Positions 33,990-42,402 of a stretch of DNA of 64,000 nt are shown one piece after another. The stretch spans positions 1 to 64,000 of the forward strand of contig CAVJRQ010000009.1 in NCBI GenBank assembly GCA_963652075.1, in the 5' to 3' direction. The DNA comes from Phocaeicola_A sp963652075 (GTDB lineage: Bacteria > Bacteroidota > Bacteroidia > Bacteroidales > Bacteroidaceae). A program made the translations under genes and the position numbers. A model generated the notes under the pieces. It did not search any database, was not told the DNA's origin, and saw nothing but the letters and a program-made list of their open reading frames with translations. Numbering within the stretch: the first letter of the stretch is position 1; every line of letters begins with the position of its first letter.

Positions 33990-34736
33990 ATGTCTTATAA
34001 GGAACGAATCGACAAGAACAGAATCCCGCAGCATATAGCCATCATCATGGATGGCAACGGGAGATGGGCCAAACAACACGGGCATCCGCGCAACTATGGA
34101 CATCAGCAAGGTGTCGTTACGGTGCGCCAAGTGGTGGAAACCGCCGCACTGGCCGGCGTGAAGTTCCTTACACTATACACCTTCTCCACCGAGAACTGGA
34201 ACCGTCCGCAAGACGAAGTGACTGCCTTGATGGCACTTCTCTTTGAATCGATAGAGGAGGAAATCTTCATGAAGAACAATGTCAGCTTCCGCATCATCGG
34301 TGACATGGAGCGTCTGCCGCAGAACGTGAAGGAACGTCTGCAACAGTGCATCCAGCGCACGTCGACCAATACTGGCATGTGCTTGGTGCTGGCACTGAGC
34401 TACTCCTCGCGTTGGGAACTGACGGAGGCCATGAAACGGATGGCACGCGAAGTGCAGAACCGTACACTTGCCCTCGAGTCCATCGACGATGCGCTGATAG
34501 GCAAGTACCTGACCACCGAGTTCATGCCCGACCCCGACTTGCTGATACGTACCGGCGGTGAGGTTCGCCTGAGCAACTTCCTGCTGTGGCAATGCGCTTA
34601 CTCCGAACTCTATTTCTGCGACACCTTCTGGCCCGACTTCGATGAGGAGGAGTTCTACAAGGCCATCTGGGAATATCAGCAGCGTGAAAGACGGTTTGGA
34701 AAGACAAGCGAACAAATAGAATTGACTAATGAATAA
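33990..34736 (+). CDS. uppS: Isoprenyl transferase (undecaprenyl diphosphate synthase)
   Basis: A 248-residue cis-prenyltransferase that builds undecaprenyl diphosphate, the lipid carrier for peptidoglycan and surface glycans. Family motifs are intact: IAIIMDGNGRWAKQHGHPR with the catalytic Asp, the TLYTFSTENWNRP strand, and the C-terminal RTGGEVRLSNFLLWQCAYSELYF with conserved Arg and Glu residues. The start at 33990 was chosen because it gives the standard N-terminus MSYKERIDKNRIPQHIA; an upstream frame runs inside the preceding gene. bamA begins 9 bp after its stop. Confidence 0.96.
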   Translation: MSYKERIDKNRIPQHIAIIMDGNGRWAKQHGHPRNYGHQQGVVTVRQVVETAALAGVKFLTLYTFSTENWNRPQDEVTALMALLFESIEEEIFMKNNVSFRIIGDMERLPQNVKERLQQCIQRTSTNTGMCLVLALSYSSRWELTEAMKRMAREVQNRTLALESIDDALIGKYLTTEFMPDPDLLIRTGGEVRLSNFLLWQCAYSELYFCDTFWPDFDEEEFYKAIWEYQQRERRFGKTSEQIELTNE

Positions 34737-34745
34737 TCCGCAAAG

Positions 34746-37409
34746 ATGAGAACATATTCGGAACTTACATCTAAAATCCCCACAATATTAGGCTTCGCCT
34801 TGCTTGGCTGTCTGGCCTTGATTCCTGAGAATGCCCGTGCACAAGCCACATCCGACAACAAAGACGAGAAACCCGTAATCCTCTACTCGGGCACTCCGCG
34901 CAAATATGAAATCGGCGGCATCAACGTGACCGGCTGTGAGGGGTACGAAGACTTCACCCTCATAGGGCTCTCCGGACTTTCCGTAGGACAGAACGTGACA
35001 ATCCCGGGCGATGAAATCACGTCGGCTATCCGCCGCTACTGGCGACACGGCTTCTTCTCCAACGCACGCATCGAAGCGGACAGCATTGTGGGCAACAAGA
35101 TTTATCTGAGTATCATCCTTTCACAACGTCCGCGCGTGTCAGAGATACGCTACACCGGCGTGAAGAAGTCCGAACGCGAAGACCTGGAGGCCAAGTTGGG
35201 ACTTGCCATCGGCGGACAGATTTCTCCGAACCTGATTAACCGTACGCAGATACTGGTGAAACGCTACTTCGACGACAAGGGTTTCAAGAACGCCGAGGTA
35301 CAGGTCATTCAGCGCGACGATCCCAAAGACAAGAAGTATGTGACCATCGAGGTGAATATCGACAAGAAAGAGAAGGTGAAGGTGCACCAGATTACCATCG
35401 AAGGCAACCAGGCGCTCGCCACCAAGAAAATCAAACGGTTGATGAAGAAGACCAATGAGAAGAACAAGCTGGTCAACATCTTCCGTACCAAGAAATTCAT
35501 CGAAGAGAAATACGAAGAAGACAAAGAGAACATCATCAACAAGTACAACGAGCTGGGTTACCGCGATGCCATGATTGTGGAGGACAGCGTCTCCAACTAC
35601 GACGACCGTACGGTGGATGTCTACCTCCGCATCGAAGAGGGCGACAAATACTACGTGCGCAACATCTCGTGGGTGGGCAACACCGTCTATCCTTCAGACC
35701 GACTGGAAGAGACCTTGCGCATGAAGAAAGGTGATGTCTACAACCAGAAGCTGCTGAAGGAGCGTATCACCGAAGACGAGGACGCTATCGGCAACGCCTA
35801 TTACAACAATGGTTACGTCTTCTTCCAGCTCGACCCCGTGGAGGTGAATATCGACAACGACTCCATCGACTTGGAGATGCGAATCATCGAAGGTCCGCAG
35901 GCTACCATCAACCGCGTGCGCATCACCGGTAACGACCGGCTCTATGAGAACATTGTCCGTCGTGAGTTGCGTACCCGCCCGGGTGAACTCTTCAGCAAAG
36001 CGGCTCTGGAACGTTCCTACCGTGAGTTGGCCCAGATGGGACACTTCAACCCCGAGACCATCAAACCGGACGTGAAGCCCGACGCGCAGAACGGAACGGT
36101 GGACATCAACTACATCTTGGAGTCCAAGGCCAACGACCAGATTGAGTTCTCCGCAGGTTGGGGACAGACCGGTGTCATCGGTAAGCTGAGCCTGAAGTTC
36201 ACCAACTTCTCCATCAAGAACCTCTTCTCGAAAAACGAGAACCGCCGCGGCATCCTGCCGCAGGGTGACGGTCAGACACTCACTATCAGCGGCCAGACCA
36301 ACGGTAGCTACTACCAGTCATACAGCCTTTCGTTCTTCGACCCCTGGTTCGGCGGAAAGCGTCCTAACCAGTTCTCCGTCACCGCTTTCTACTCCAAGCA
36401 GACGGATGTCAACGACAACTACTACAACTCGTCGTATTACAGCAACCTCTACAACTATTACTATGGAGGTTACGGAAGCTACAACAGCAATTACTATGGC
36501 TATAGCATGGACTCCTACTACGACCCGGACAAGTCCGTACAGCTCTACGGTCTCTCCATCGGTTGGGGTAAGCGTCTGAAGTGGCCGGACGACTACTTCA
36601 CCTTGACGGCTGAGATGTCCTATCAGCGTTATGTACTGAAGGACTGGAAATACTTCCTCATCGCCAACGGACGATGCAACAACATCAGCTTTGGACTGAC
36701 CCTGGCGCGCAGTTCGTCGGACAACCCCATCTTCCCGCGTGAAGGTTCGGACTTCTCGCTCTCCGTGCAGTTCACGCCGCCCTACTCGTCGTTCGACGGT
36801 ATCGACTACGCGAACTTGGCCACCAGCACCAGCGACCCGAACTACAGCGAGGACATGCAGAAGAAATACAAATGGGTGGAGTACCACAAGTGGAAGTTCA
36901 AAGGCAAGATGTATACCGCCCTCACCGAAGGCAACAAGTGCCCCGTGTTGATGACCCGCGTAGAATTCGGTTTGCTGGGTCATTACAACAAGCACAAGAA
37001 GTCACCGTTCGAGACCTTCTACGTCGGCGGTGACGGAATGACGGGTTACTCCAGCAGCTACGCTACCGAGACCATCGCCCTGCGCGGTTACGAGAACGGC
37101 TCGCTCACTCCTTACGGTTACGAGGGCTACGCCTACTCGCGCCTGGGCTTGGAGCTGCGCTACCCGATTATGCTCGAAACCTCTACCAGCATCTACGCCT
37201 TGGCTTTCGCCGAAGGCGGTAACGCTTGGACAGACATAAAGAAATTCAATCCCTTCGATATGAAACGTTCGGCCGGTATGGGTGTGCGTATCTTCCTGCC
37301 TATGATTGGTATGATGGGTATTGACTGGGCATACGGTTTCGACAAGGTGTTCGGCAGCACGCAGTACAGCGGCAGCCAGTTCCACTTCATCATCGGACAG
37401 GAGTTCTAA
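34746..37409 (+). CDS. bamA: Outer membrane protein assembly factor BamA
   Basis: An 887-residue Omp85 protein that folds beta-barrels into the outer membrane. The signal peptide ends near NARAQ (residue 33). Five POTRA domains (about residues 50-430) are recognisable from repeats such as GINVTGCEGYEDF, EIRYTGVKKSEREDLEAKLG, VHQITIEGNQALATKKIKRLMK, NISWVGNTVYPSDRLEETLRMKKGDVY and RVRITGNDRLYENIVRREL. The 16-strand barrel ends in FHFIIGQEF. A loop at residues 556-593 carries 15 Tyr in 38 positions (NDNYYNSSYYSNLYNYYYGG and on), probably exposed on the cell surface. It is clustered with uppS and Skp chaperones, as usual in Bacteroidetes. Confidence 0.97.
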   Translation: MRTYSELTSKIPTILGFALLGCLALIPENARAQATSDNKDEKPVILYSGTPRKYEIGGINVTGCEGYEDFTLIGLSGLSVGQNVTIPGDEITSAIRRYWRHGFFSNARIEADSIVGNKIYLSIILSQRPRVSEIRYTGVKKSEREDLEAKLGLAIGGQISPNLINRTQILVKRYFDDKGFKNAEVQVIQRDDPKDKKYVTIEVNIDKKEKVKVHQITIEGNQALATKKIKRLMKKTNEKNKLVNIFRTKKFIEEKYEEDKENIINKYNELGYRDAMIVEDSVSNYDDRTVDVYLRIEEGDKYYVRNISWVGNTVYPSDRLEETLRMKKGDVYNQKLLKERITEDEDAIGNAYYNNGYVFFQLDPVEVNIDNDSIDLEMRIIEGPQATINRVRITGNDRLYENIVRRELRTRPGELFSKAALERSYRELAQMGHFNPETIKPDVKPDAQNGTVDINYILESKANDQIEFSAGWGQTGVIGKLSLKFTNFSIKNLFSKNENRRGILPQGDGQTLTISGQTNGSYYQSYSLSFFDPWFGGKRPNQFSVTAFYSKQTDVNDNYYNSSYYSNLYNYYYGGYGSYNSNYYGYSMDSYYDPDKSVQLYGLSIGWGKRLKWPDDYFTLTAEMSYQRYVLKDWKYFLIANGRCNNISFGLTLARSSSDNPIFPREGSDFSLSVQFTPPYSSFDGIDYANLATSTSDPNYSEDMQKKYKWVEYHKWKFKGKMYTALTEGNKCPVLMTRVEFGLLGHYNKHKKSPFETFYVGGDGMTGYSSSYATETIALRGYENGSLTPYGYEGYAYSRLGLELRYPIMLETSTSIYALAFAEGGNAWTDIKKFNPFDMKRSAGMGVRIFLPMIGMMGIDWAYGFDKVFGSTQYSGSQFHFIIGQEF

Positions 37410-37441
37410 ACCTCGTTTGAATAACTAAAAACACAAGGATT

Positions 37442-37951
37442 ATGAAAAAAAGAGTTTTGTCATTGGTACTTGCCTGCTTCGCCATAGTGGCAGCGCAGGC
37501 ACAACGGTTCGCCCTCATCGATATGGAGTATATCCTGAAGCAAATACCCGCTTACGAGCAGGCTAACACCAAGCTGGAGGCTTCGTCGAAGAAATGGCAG
37601 AGCGAAGTGGAAGCCGTCACGGCGCAGGCGAAAAGCCTCTATGAAGACTATCAGAAGACGGCAAAGAACCTGAACGCTACGCAAAAGAAACAAAAGGAAG
37701 ACGCCATCGTGGCCAAGGAGAAAGAGGCTGCCGAGTTGCGCCGTAAATACTTCGGTAACGAGGGCGAGATGCAGAAGTTGCAGCAGAGCCTCATGCAACC
37801 CATACAGGACAGTATCTACACCGCCGTGAAGGAGATTGCCACCCGCAAGGGCTACTCACTGGTGCTCGACCGTGCCTCCGATACCGCCATCATCTTCGCC
37901 TCGCCGTCGATAGATATCAGCGACGAAGTACTCACAAAGTTGGGATATTAG
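37442..37951 (+). CDS. OmpH/Skp-family periplasmic chaperone, first copy
   Basis: A 169-residue protein with signal peptide (MKKRVLSLVLACFAIVAAQAQ). A short beta-strand start (RFALIDMEYILKQIPAYEQAN) is followed by a long coiled-coil helix pair (about 40-125) and an end segment (GYSLVLDRASDTAIIFASP). This is the Skp fold, a jellyfish-shaped trimer that holds unfolded outer-membrane proteins on their way to BamA. It starts 32 bp after bamA. It is the first of three tandem paralogues. Confidence 0.93.
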   Translation: MKKRVLSLVLACFAIVAAQAQRFALIDMEYILKQIPAYEQANTKLEASSKKWQSEVEAVTAQAKSLYEDYQKTAKNLNATQKKQKEDAIVAKEKEAAELRRKYFGNEGEMQKLQQSLMQPIQDSIYTAVKEIATRKGYSLVLDRASDTAIIFASPSIDISDEVLTKLGY

Positions 37952-37963
37952 GGAAATCTTTCC

Positions 37964-37971
37964 TACCTTTG
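37964..37971 (+). promoter_or_regulatory. -7 element for the second Skp-like gene
   Basis: TACCTTTG, with GTTG 21 bp upstream as a weak -33, starts 46 bp before the second Skp-like gene. It suggests extra transcription of the chaperone genes independent of bamA. Confidence 0.55.
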
Positions 37972-38016
37972 CTGATGCGTAACAAACACGTGGAAATAAC
38001 AATTAAAACAATATCT

Positions 38017-38517
38017 ATGATTAAGAAAATTATCCTGATAGCACTCCTCGCTATCCCTATGTGCACTTTCGCACAGAAATTTGGTCATGTAAACTCGGCT
38101 GCCATCATGCAGTTGATGCCTGAGACAACCAAAGCCCAGAGCGAACTGAAAGAACTGCAATCTCAATACGAAGGCGAGATGAAGATTATGCAGGACGAAC
38201 TCCAGAAGAAAGGCGAAGACTACGAAAAGGCTAAAGAGACTCTGCCCGCCAACATCAAGGAACGCAGAGAAAAAGAGTTGCAGGACCTCTACACGCGTCT
38301 GCAGCAGTACGTGCAGGAGAGCCAGCAGAACCTGCAGAGAGCCTCTCAGGAGAAAATGGCTGCCATCAGTGAGAAACTCGTGAAGGCTATCAAAGAGGTG
38401 GGTGTTGCCGGCAACTACGTCTATATCATGGACTCGGAATCTGGCGTGCCTTACATCAGCGAGACGTTGAGCACCGATGTGACGGAGGCTGTAAAAGCCA
38501 AATTGGGCATCAAATAA
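38017..38517 (+). CDS. OmpH/Skp-family periplasmic chaperone, second copy
   Basis: A 166-residue Skp-like chaperone with signal peptide (MIKKIILIALLAIPMCTFAQ) and mature start KFGHVNSAAIMQLMPETTKAQ. A Gln/Glu/Lys-rich coiled coil (about 35-120) precedes the conserved end NYVYIMDSESGVPYIS. The start at 38017 follows the promoter at 37964; an ATG at 37969 would place the signal peptide internally. It resembles the first copy at fold level but not closely in sequence, so the duplication is old. A strong terminator follows. Confidence 0.93.
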   Translation: MIKKIILIALLAIPMCTFAQKFGHVNSAAIMQLMPETTKAQSELKELQSQYEGEMKIMQDELQKKGEDYEKAKETLPANIKERREKELQDLYTRLQQYVQESQQNLQRASQEKMAAISEKLVKAIKEVGVAGNYVYIMDSESGVPYISETLSTDVTEAVKAKLGIK

Positions 38518-38556
38518 GAAACGGAATAACGTGCCGGATGTGTTCCGGAACGGACG

Positions 38557-38598
38557 AATCAGGGGTGATTGCACACATCATCCCTGATTTTGTTTTGT
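38557..38598 (+). terminator. Terminator after the second Skp-like gene
   Basis: A 13-bp stem (AATCAGGGGTGAT / ATCATCCCTGATT, one G-U pair), 7-nt loop, then TTGTTTTGTT. A classical intrinsic terminator. Confidence 0.85.
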
Positions 38599-38624
38599 TA
38601 TTCGGCGGATAAGTCCTACTTTTG
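38594..38624 (+). promoter_or_regulatory. Promoter for the third Skp-like gene and murI
   Basis: -33 TTTG (38594-38597), 19-bp spacer, -7 TACTTTTG (38617-38624). The -33 lies within the T-tail of the preceding terminator, a compact terminator-promoter junction. The start codon is 26 bp downstream. Confidence 0.75.
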
Positions 38625-38649
38625 TCTACGAAATCTATCAAATAAAAAC

Positions 38650-39210
38650 ATGACTATGCTGAAGAAGATTCTGATTATGATGCTTTTTGCCGCCCCGTTG
38701 GGCGTGTGCGCACAAACCGCCGAGGATTCCGTGGCTGTACAGGCAGTGGCCCCACAACCCGTTTTCGGTTACTTGAGCTACGACAACGTGTTCAAGGCGA
38801 TGCCCGACTATGCCGATGCCCAAGAGAGCCTCAATCTGTTGAAGGGCAAATATGAGGCGGAAATCAAACGCGCCGAAGTGGAGTTCGAGAGGAAGTACTC
38901 CGAGTTCCTGCAGAATCAGAAATCGTTGCCCGAGGCTATCTTGCTGCGTCGTCAGAAAGAGCTGCAACAGCTGATGGAGAAGAGCATCGAGTTCAAGAAC
39001 GAGATAAAGGCACAGCTTGCCAAGGCGCAAAGCGAGATGACGGCACCCGTCACCGCCAAGCTGGACGCTGCCATCAAGGCCGTGGCCGAGCGGCACAACC
39101 TGCAGTATGTGCTCAATACGGACAATAACAACTGTCCTTACGTCAACGCCGCATGCGGACTGGATATCACCAATGAGGTGATGGCGACCCTGGGCGTTGC
39201 GGTACAATAA
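38650..39210 (+). CDS. OmpH/Skp-family periplasmic chaperone, third copy
   Basis: A 186-residue Skp-like protein from the start at 38650, chosen because the promoter ends at 38624. Signal MTMLKKILIMMLFAAPLGVCAQ is followed by a linker of about 20 residues, longer than in the other copies. Then comes FGYLSYDNVFKAMPDYADAQ, a coiled coil (about 65-150) and an end (LQYVLNTDNNNCPYVNAACGLDIT) that carries two cysteines absent from the sister copies. It is made from its own promoter together with murI, 5 bp downstream. Confidence 0.9.
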   Translation: MTMLKKILIMMLFAAPLGVCAQTAEDSVAVQAVAPQPVFGYLSYDNVFKAMPDYADAQESLNLLKGKYEAEIKRAEVEFERKYSEFLQNQKSLPEAILLRRQKELQQLMEKSIEFKNEIKAQLAKAQSEMTAPVTAKLDAAIKAVAERHNLQYVLNTDNNNCPYVNAACGLDITNEVMATLGVAVQ

Positions 39211-39215
39211 CCGGC

Positions 39216-40061
39216 ATGCAGACACTCTCTTTGCCGCAGTGCGCCGGTCCGATTGGCGTGTTTGACTCGGGTTATGGCGGCCTCACCATCTTGAGCCGCA
39301 TCCGTGAGCAGTTGCCCCAGTACGACTATCTCTACTTGGGCGACAATGCTCGTGCGCCCTATGGACCGCGTTCCTTCGAGATTGTCTATGAATTCACGCT
39401 TCAGGCGGTGAACGCCCTCTTCCGTCAAGGTTGCCAGTTGGTGATACTTGCCTGTAACACCGCTTCTGCCAAGGCCTTGCGTACCATTCAACAGAACGAT
39501 TTGCCCCGATTGGACGCGCGGCGGCGCGTGCTGGGTGTCATTCGTCCCACTGTGGAATGTATCGGGGATATTACGCGTACGCGCCATGTCGGCATCTTGG
39601 GTACTGTCGGCACCATCCTTTCCTGTTCGTACGTGTTGGAACTGCGGAAACTTTTTCCCGACATTGTGGTGACGGGACAATCGTGCCCCTTGTGGGTGCC
39701 GTTGGTGGAATGCAATGAGTACAACTCTCCCGGTGCGGACTATTTCGTCCGGCAGTACATCGACCGCATCTTGGCATCCGACCCACAGATTGACACCCTC
39801 GTGTTGGCCTGCACCCACTACCCCTTGCTTATGGATAAAATACGCCGCTATACTCCCAAGGGCGTTTCCATCGTCTCCCAAGGCGAATATGTAGCCTCCA
39901 GCCTGCAGGATTACCTCCGTCGTCACCCCGAGATGGATGCCCTCTGCACCCGTCAAGGAACCTGTCGTTTCCTCACCACCGAGTCGGAAGAGAAGTTTAC
40001 GGAGTCCGCCTCTGTCTTTCTCAACCATCATGTGGATGTGCAACGCATCACGTTGCAATAA
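39216..40061 (+). CDS. murI: Glutamate racemase
   Basis: A 281-residue enzyme that makes D-glutamate for peptidoglycan. Both cysteine catalytic sites are present: GVFDSGYGGLTILSRIREQLP at the N-terminus supplies the Asp/Ser pair, LACNTASAKALR holds the first Cys, and LACTHYPLLMDKI the second Cys-Thr-His. The length is ordinary for the family. It follows the third Skp-like gene by 5 bp. A tandem palindrome array begins 26 bp after its stop codon. Confidence 0.96.
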   Translation: MQTLSLPQCAGPIGVFDSGYGGLTILSRIREQLPQYDYLYLGDNARAPYGPRSFEIVYEFTLQAVNALFRQGCQLVILACNTASAKALRTIQQNDLPRLDARRRVLGVIRPTVECIGDITRTRHVGILGTVGTILSCSYVLELRKLFPDIVVTGQSCPLWVPLVECNEYNSPGADYFVRQYIDRILASDPQIDTLVLACTHYPLLMDKIRRYTPKGVSIVSQGEYVASSLQDYLRRHPEMDALCTRQGTCRFLTTESEEKFTESASVFLNHHVDVQRITLQ

Positions 40062-40086
40062 GTGAATCATCCCCTTTGTTGGAATT

Positions 40087-40196
40087 GTCGCAAGCAGTTG
40101 CACCTGCCAACGTAAGTACTTACATCGGGCAACGTAAGTACTTACGTGAGCCATCGTAAGTACTTTCATCGGACAACGTAAGTACTTGCGTTTTTC
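40087..40196. repeat. Tandem 22-bp palindromic repeat array, family 1, copy B
   Basis: Units start at 40087, 40109, 40131, 40153 and 40175, an exact 22-bp period. The first is diverged (CGCAAGCAGTTGCACCTGCC); the others contain CGTAAGTACTTAC, CGTAAGTACTTACG, CGTAAGTACTTTC and CGTAAGTACTTGCG. It lies just after murI. The rest of the gap up to 40283 shows no clear promoter. The diverged first unit is repeated exactly in copy C at 52326-52345, inverted. Confidence 0.92.
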
Positions 40197-40283
40197 GGGG
40201 CATCTCATGCTCAAAAATAATGGCAGTGTGTAGGCAAGATTCCGGGTGGGTGTTGATTTAATAGGTAGAAACATAAAACTCAC

Positions 40284-41024
40284 ATGAACATGAAAACGGA
40301 AAAAAGAACAATCTGGGCGATAGGCTTGATAGTCTGTGCGCTCTCGCTACACTCTTGCGACATCGATGATGACGACAACACGGTTCTGCTGCGTCCTACG
40401 GCGCTTGTGACGGTTTACCCCAATGATACCGATGGATTTACGATGCGACTTAACGACTCCACGTCAATCGTCCCGACCAACATGAAGACATCGCCCTTTG
40501 GCCAGAAACAGGTGCGGGCATTGGTCAACTACACGGTTGAGCCTTCCACCAATGGAAACCCGTCCCAAAATGTGTATGTGAACTGGATTGACAGCATACG
40601 CACAAAGATCCCTGTGGCCACGCAAGGGTCTGACGACGAGAAAGTGTACGGAAAAGACCCGATAGAGATTGTGAAGGATTGGGTTTCGGTGGCAGAAGAC
40701 GGCTTTATCACGTTGCGCATACGTACCCTGTGGGGCGGAAAAGCCACGCATGTGATTAACCTCGTGAGCGGAGTAAACGAGGAGAACGTCTACGAGTTCG
40801 ACTTGCGGCACGATGCCAAGGGCGATACCAGTGGCGGCTATGGAGACGCAATCGTTGCGTTCGACCTCAATTCCCTTTGGGAAGAACAACCCAAGGAAGT
40901 GAAGGTGAAGCTCAACTGGACATCTTTCAGTGGCGAAAAGTCCACGGAGTTCGACCTGAAGATGCACTCCGCCGCATTGACAACCGTCACCGGAGACCCT
41001 GTATCCTTGCTTCGTACGGAATAA
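40284..41024 (+). CDS. NigD-like lipoprotein
   Basis: A 246-residue lipoprotein (signal ends LSLHSC, Cys near 25; a start two codons later at 40290 is equally possible). The acidic stretch DIDDDDN follows the Cys. An N-terminal OB-like domain (ALVTVYPNDTDGFTMRLNDSTSIVPTN) and a C-terminal beta domain (WVSVAEDGFITLRIRTLWGG, VKVKLNWTSFSGEKSTEFDLKM) match NigD, a Bacteroides lipoprotein family first named in a bacteriocin-like (nig) locus. The function of NigD is not well defined. It probably ends its own transcript; no shared promoter with the sigma operon is seen. Confidence 0.85.
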   Translation: MNMKTEKRTIWAIGLIVCALSLHSCDIDDDDNTVLLRPTALVTVYPNDTDGFTMRLNDSTSIVPTNMKTSPFGQKQVRALVNYTVEPSTNGNPSQNVYVNWIDSIRTKIPVATQGSDDEKVYGKDPIEIVKDWVSVAEDGFITLRIRTLWGGKATHVINLVSGVNEENVYEFDLRHDAKGDTSGGYGDAIVAFDLNSLWEEQPKEVKVKLNWTSFSGEKSTEFDLKMHSAALTTVTGDPVSLLRTE

Positions 41025-41177
41025 TCATTCAAAAAAAATAAATCTTCCAGGCAAGATTCTACAAGTTCCCTTGTTTAAGGGGCGAGAGTACTCAAAAAAC
41101 GTAATCGGGCTGAAGCGGGGAATGGACGCAGACCTGGGCTTTGGCAAATAGTTTAAACCAAAAATTTTAGTAAAGAA

Positions 41178-41726
41178 ATGAAATCAGTTAAATTTGCAGC
41201 ATTGACAGTATGTGCAGCATTCGCAATGGTATTCGCATCATGTGACGATGACAATGACTCATCCGTTAAGTTCAACCCCTCTGTTGCCACCGTCATGGTC
41301 GGTGAAACGCAAAGCGTGCAAATGGGCGGCGGTGACGGAACGTACACGGCAAAGTCGAGCGATGAAAAGACGGCTACAGTGACAGTAGAAAAGGAGACAC
41401 TGAAAGTGACAGGCGTGAAAGTAGGCACCACTACGGTTGTCGTAACGGACTCCAAAAACGTCACAGGAACGCTGAGTGTTGCGGTCGTTGAGGCTCTTGC
41501 GCTTGCCAAGGCCGAAACAAGTTTGGCTGTCGGGAAGAGTGAGGAAGTAGCGATTAGCGGAGGCACGTCACCCTACACGGCAACTAGCAGCGATGCCAAG
41601 ATTGCCACGGCTGCCGTCAAAGACGCGAAACTTACCGTGACAGCTGTGGCTGAAGGCACTGCCACCATCACTGTCACAGACAAGAACAAGAAGACTGTAA
41701 CGATGACGGTCACCGTAACAAAATAA
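41178..41726 (+). CDS. Lipoprotein with two BIG2-type Ig-like domains
   Basis: A 182-residue lipoprotein (signal MKSVKFAALTVCAAFAMVFASC, Cys22, then an acidic DDDNDSS sorting-like tail). Two bacterial Ig-like repeats of about 75 residues follow (VKFNPSVATVMVGETQSVQM...GTTTVVVTDSKNVTGTLSVAV and LAKAETSLAVGKSEEVAISG...GTATITVTDKNKKTVTMTVTV). Such domains bind or space surface structures; no enzyme is attached. The acidic residues after Cys fit the Bacteroides surface-export signal. A terminator hairpin follows at 41747. The 153-bp gap before it contains no clear promoter. Confidence 0.85.
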   Translation: MKSVKFAALTVCAAFAMVFASCDDDNDSSVKFNPSVATVMVGETQSVQMGGGDGTYTAKSSDEKTATVTVEKETLKVTGVKVGTTTVVVTDSKNVTGTLSVAVVEALALAKAETSLAVGKSEEVAISGGTSPYTATSSDAKIATAAVKDAKLTVTAVAEGTATITVTDKNKKTVTMTVTVTK

Positions 41727-41746
41727 AGAACTTGAGTTCTGCTATT

Positions 41747-41784
41747 GTGCAAGTGCCGAAGCCCGAAAGCTCAGGCATTTGCAC
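41747..41784 (+). terminator. Hairpin after the Ig-like lipoprotein gene
   Basis: An 11-bp stem GTGCAAGTGCC/GGCATTTGCAC (one G-U pair), loop of 16 nt, then TTTGCTGCTTAAAAC. It lies before the sigma gene at 41820, so it separates the transcripts or reduces read-through. Confidence 0.65.
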
Positions 41785-41819
41785 TTTGCTGCTTAAAACT
41801 GTTTTTTTGAACGATCATC

Positions 41820-42398
41820 ATGATGATAGGTTTGACATTCAAAAAAGAAACGGAAGAGGAACGGTGGATTAAAAAGGCTTTGCAAGGCAGTGAAGCCGCC
41901 ACGGAATGGATTTATCGCAGGTATGTGCGTTATCTTTCCGCCCTTTGTTCCCGTTACATCACTTCCGATGACGACATCAAGGACGTGCTCCAGGAGTCGT
42001 TCCTTCGGATTTTTTCTTCTTTGAACGAGTTCAACTACCGTGGTGAGGGTTCACTGAAAGCCTGGATGGCGAAGATTACGCTTAACGAAACCTTGAAATT
42101 CATTCGCGGCAACAATCGGCTCAACATCGTGGACATTGACAGCGAAACCAAAGATGTCATCGACGAGAGCGGCATGGAGACAAACGAGATTCCGACGGAA
42201 ACGCTCCACCGCTTCATCCGGGAACTGCCGGACGGCTACCGCACCGTATTCAACCTCTACGTGATAGAGGACAAGAGCCACAAAGAGATAGCTTCGTTGC
42301 TCGGCATCAAAGAGAACACTTCCGCTTCGCAGTTGCACAAGGCCAAGGCGATGCTGGCACAGAGAATCAATCAATATAGAACCATCAATTCCATTTAA
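41820..42398 (+). CDS. ECF RNA polymerase sigma factor
   Basis: A 192-residue ECF sigma factor. Region 2 reads AATEWIYRRYVRYLSALCSRYITSDDDIKDVLQESFLRIFSSL with EGSLKAWMAKITLNETL. Region 4 reads LPDGYRTVFNLYVIEDKSHKEIASLLGIKENTSASQLHKAKAML. It differs from the sigma near the SusC operon and is of the type paired with single-helix regulators bearing beta-barrel domains. It begins 36 bp after a terminator hairpin and lies 4 bp before its partner gene. It could activate its own operon, including the cystatin-like lipoprotein; this is inferred from order only. Confidence 0.93.
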   Translation: MMIGLTFKKETEEERWIKKALQGSEAATEWIYRRYVRYLSALCSRYITSDDDIKDVLQESFLRIFSSLNEFNYRGEGSLKAWMAKITLNETLKFIRGNNRLNIVDIDSETKDVIDESGMETNEIPTETLHRFIRELPDGYRTVFNLYVIEDKSHKEIASLLGIKENTSASQLHKAKAMLAQRINQYRTINSI

Positions 42399-42402
42399 AG
42401 CT

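Noticed and set aside
39138..40283. 381-codon open frame antisense to murI, extending across the repeat array
   Set aside because: It shows no recognisable domain, and the long N-terminal part is translated from the palindrome array.
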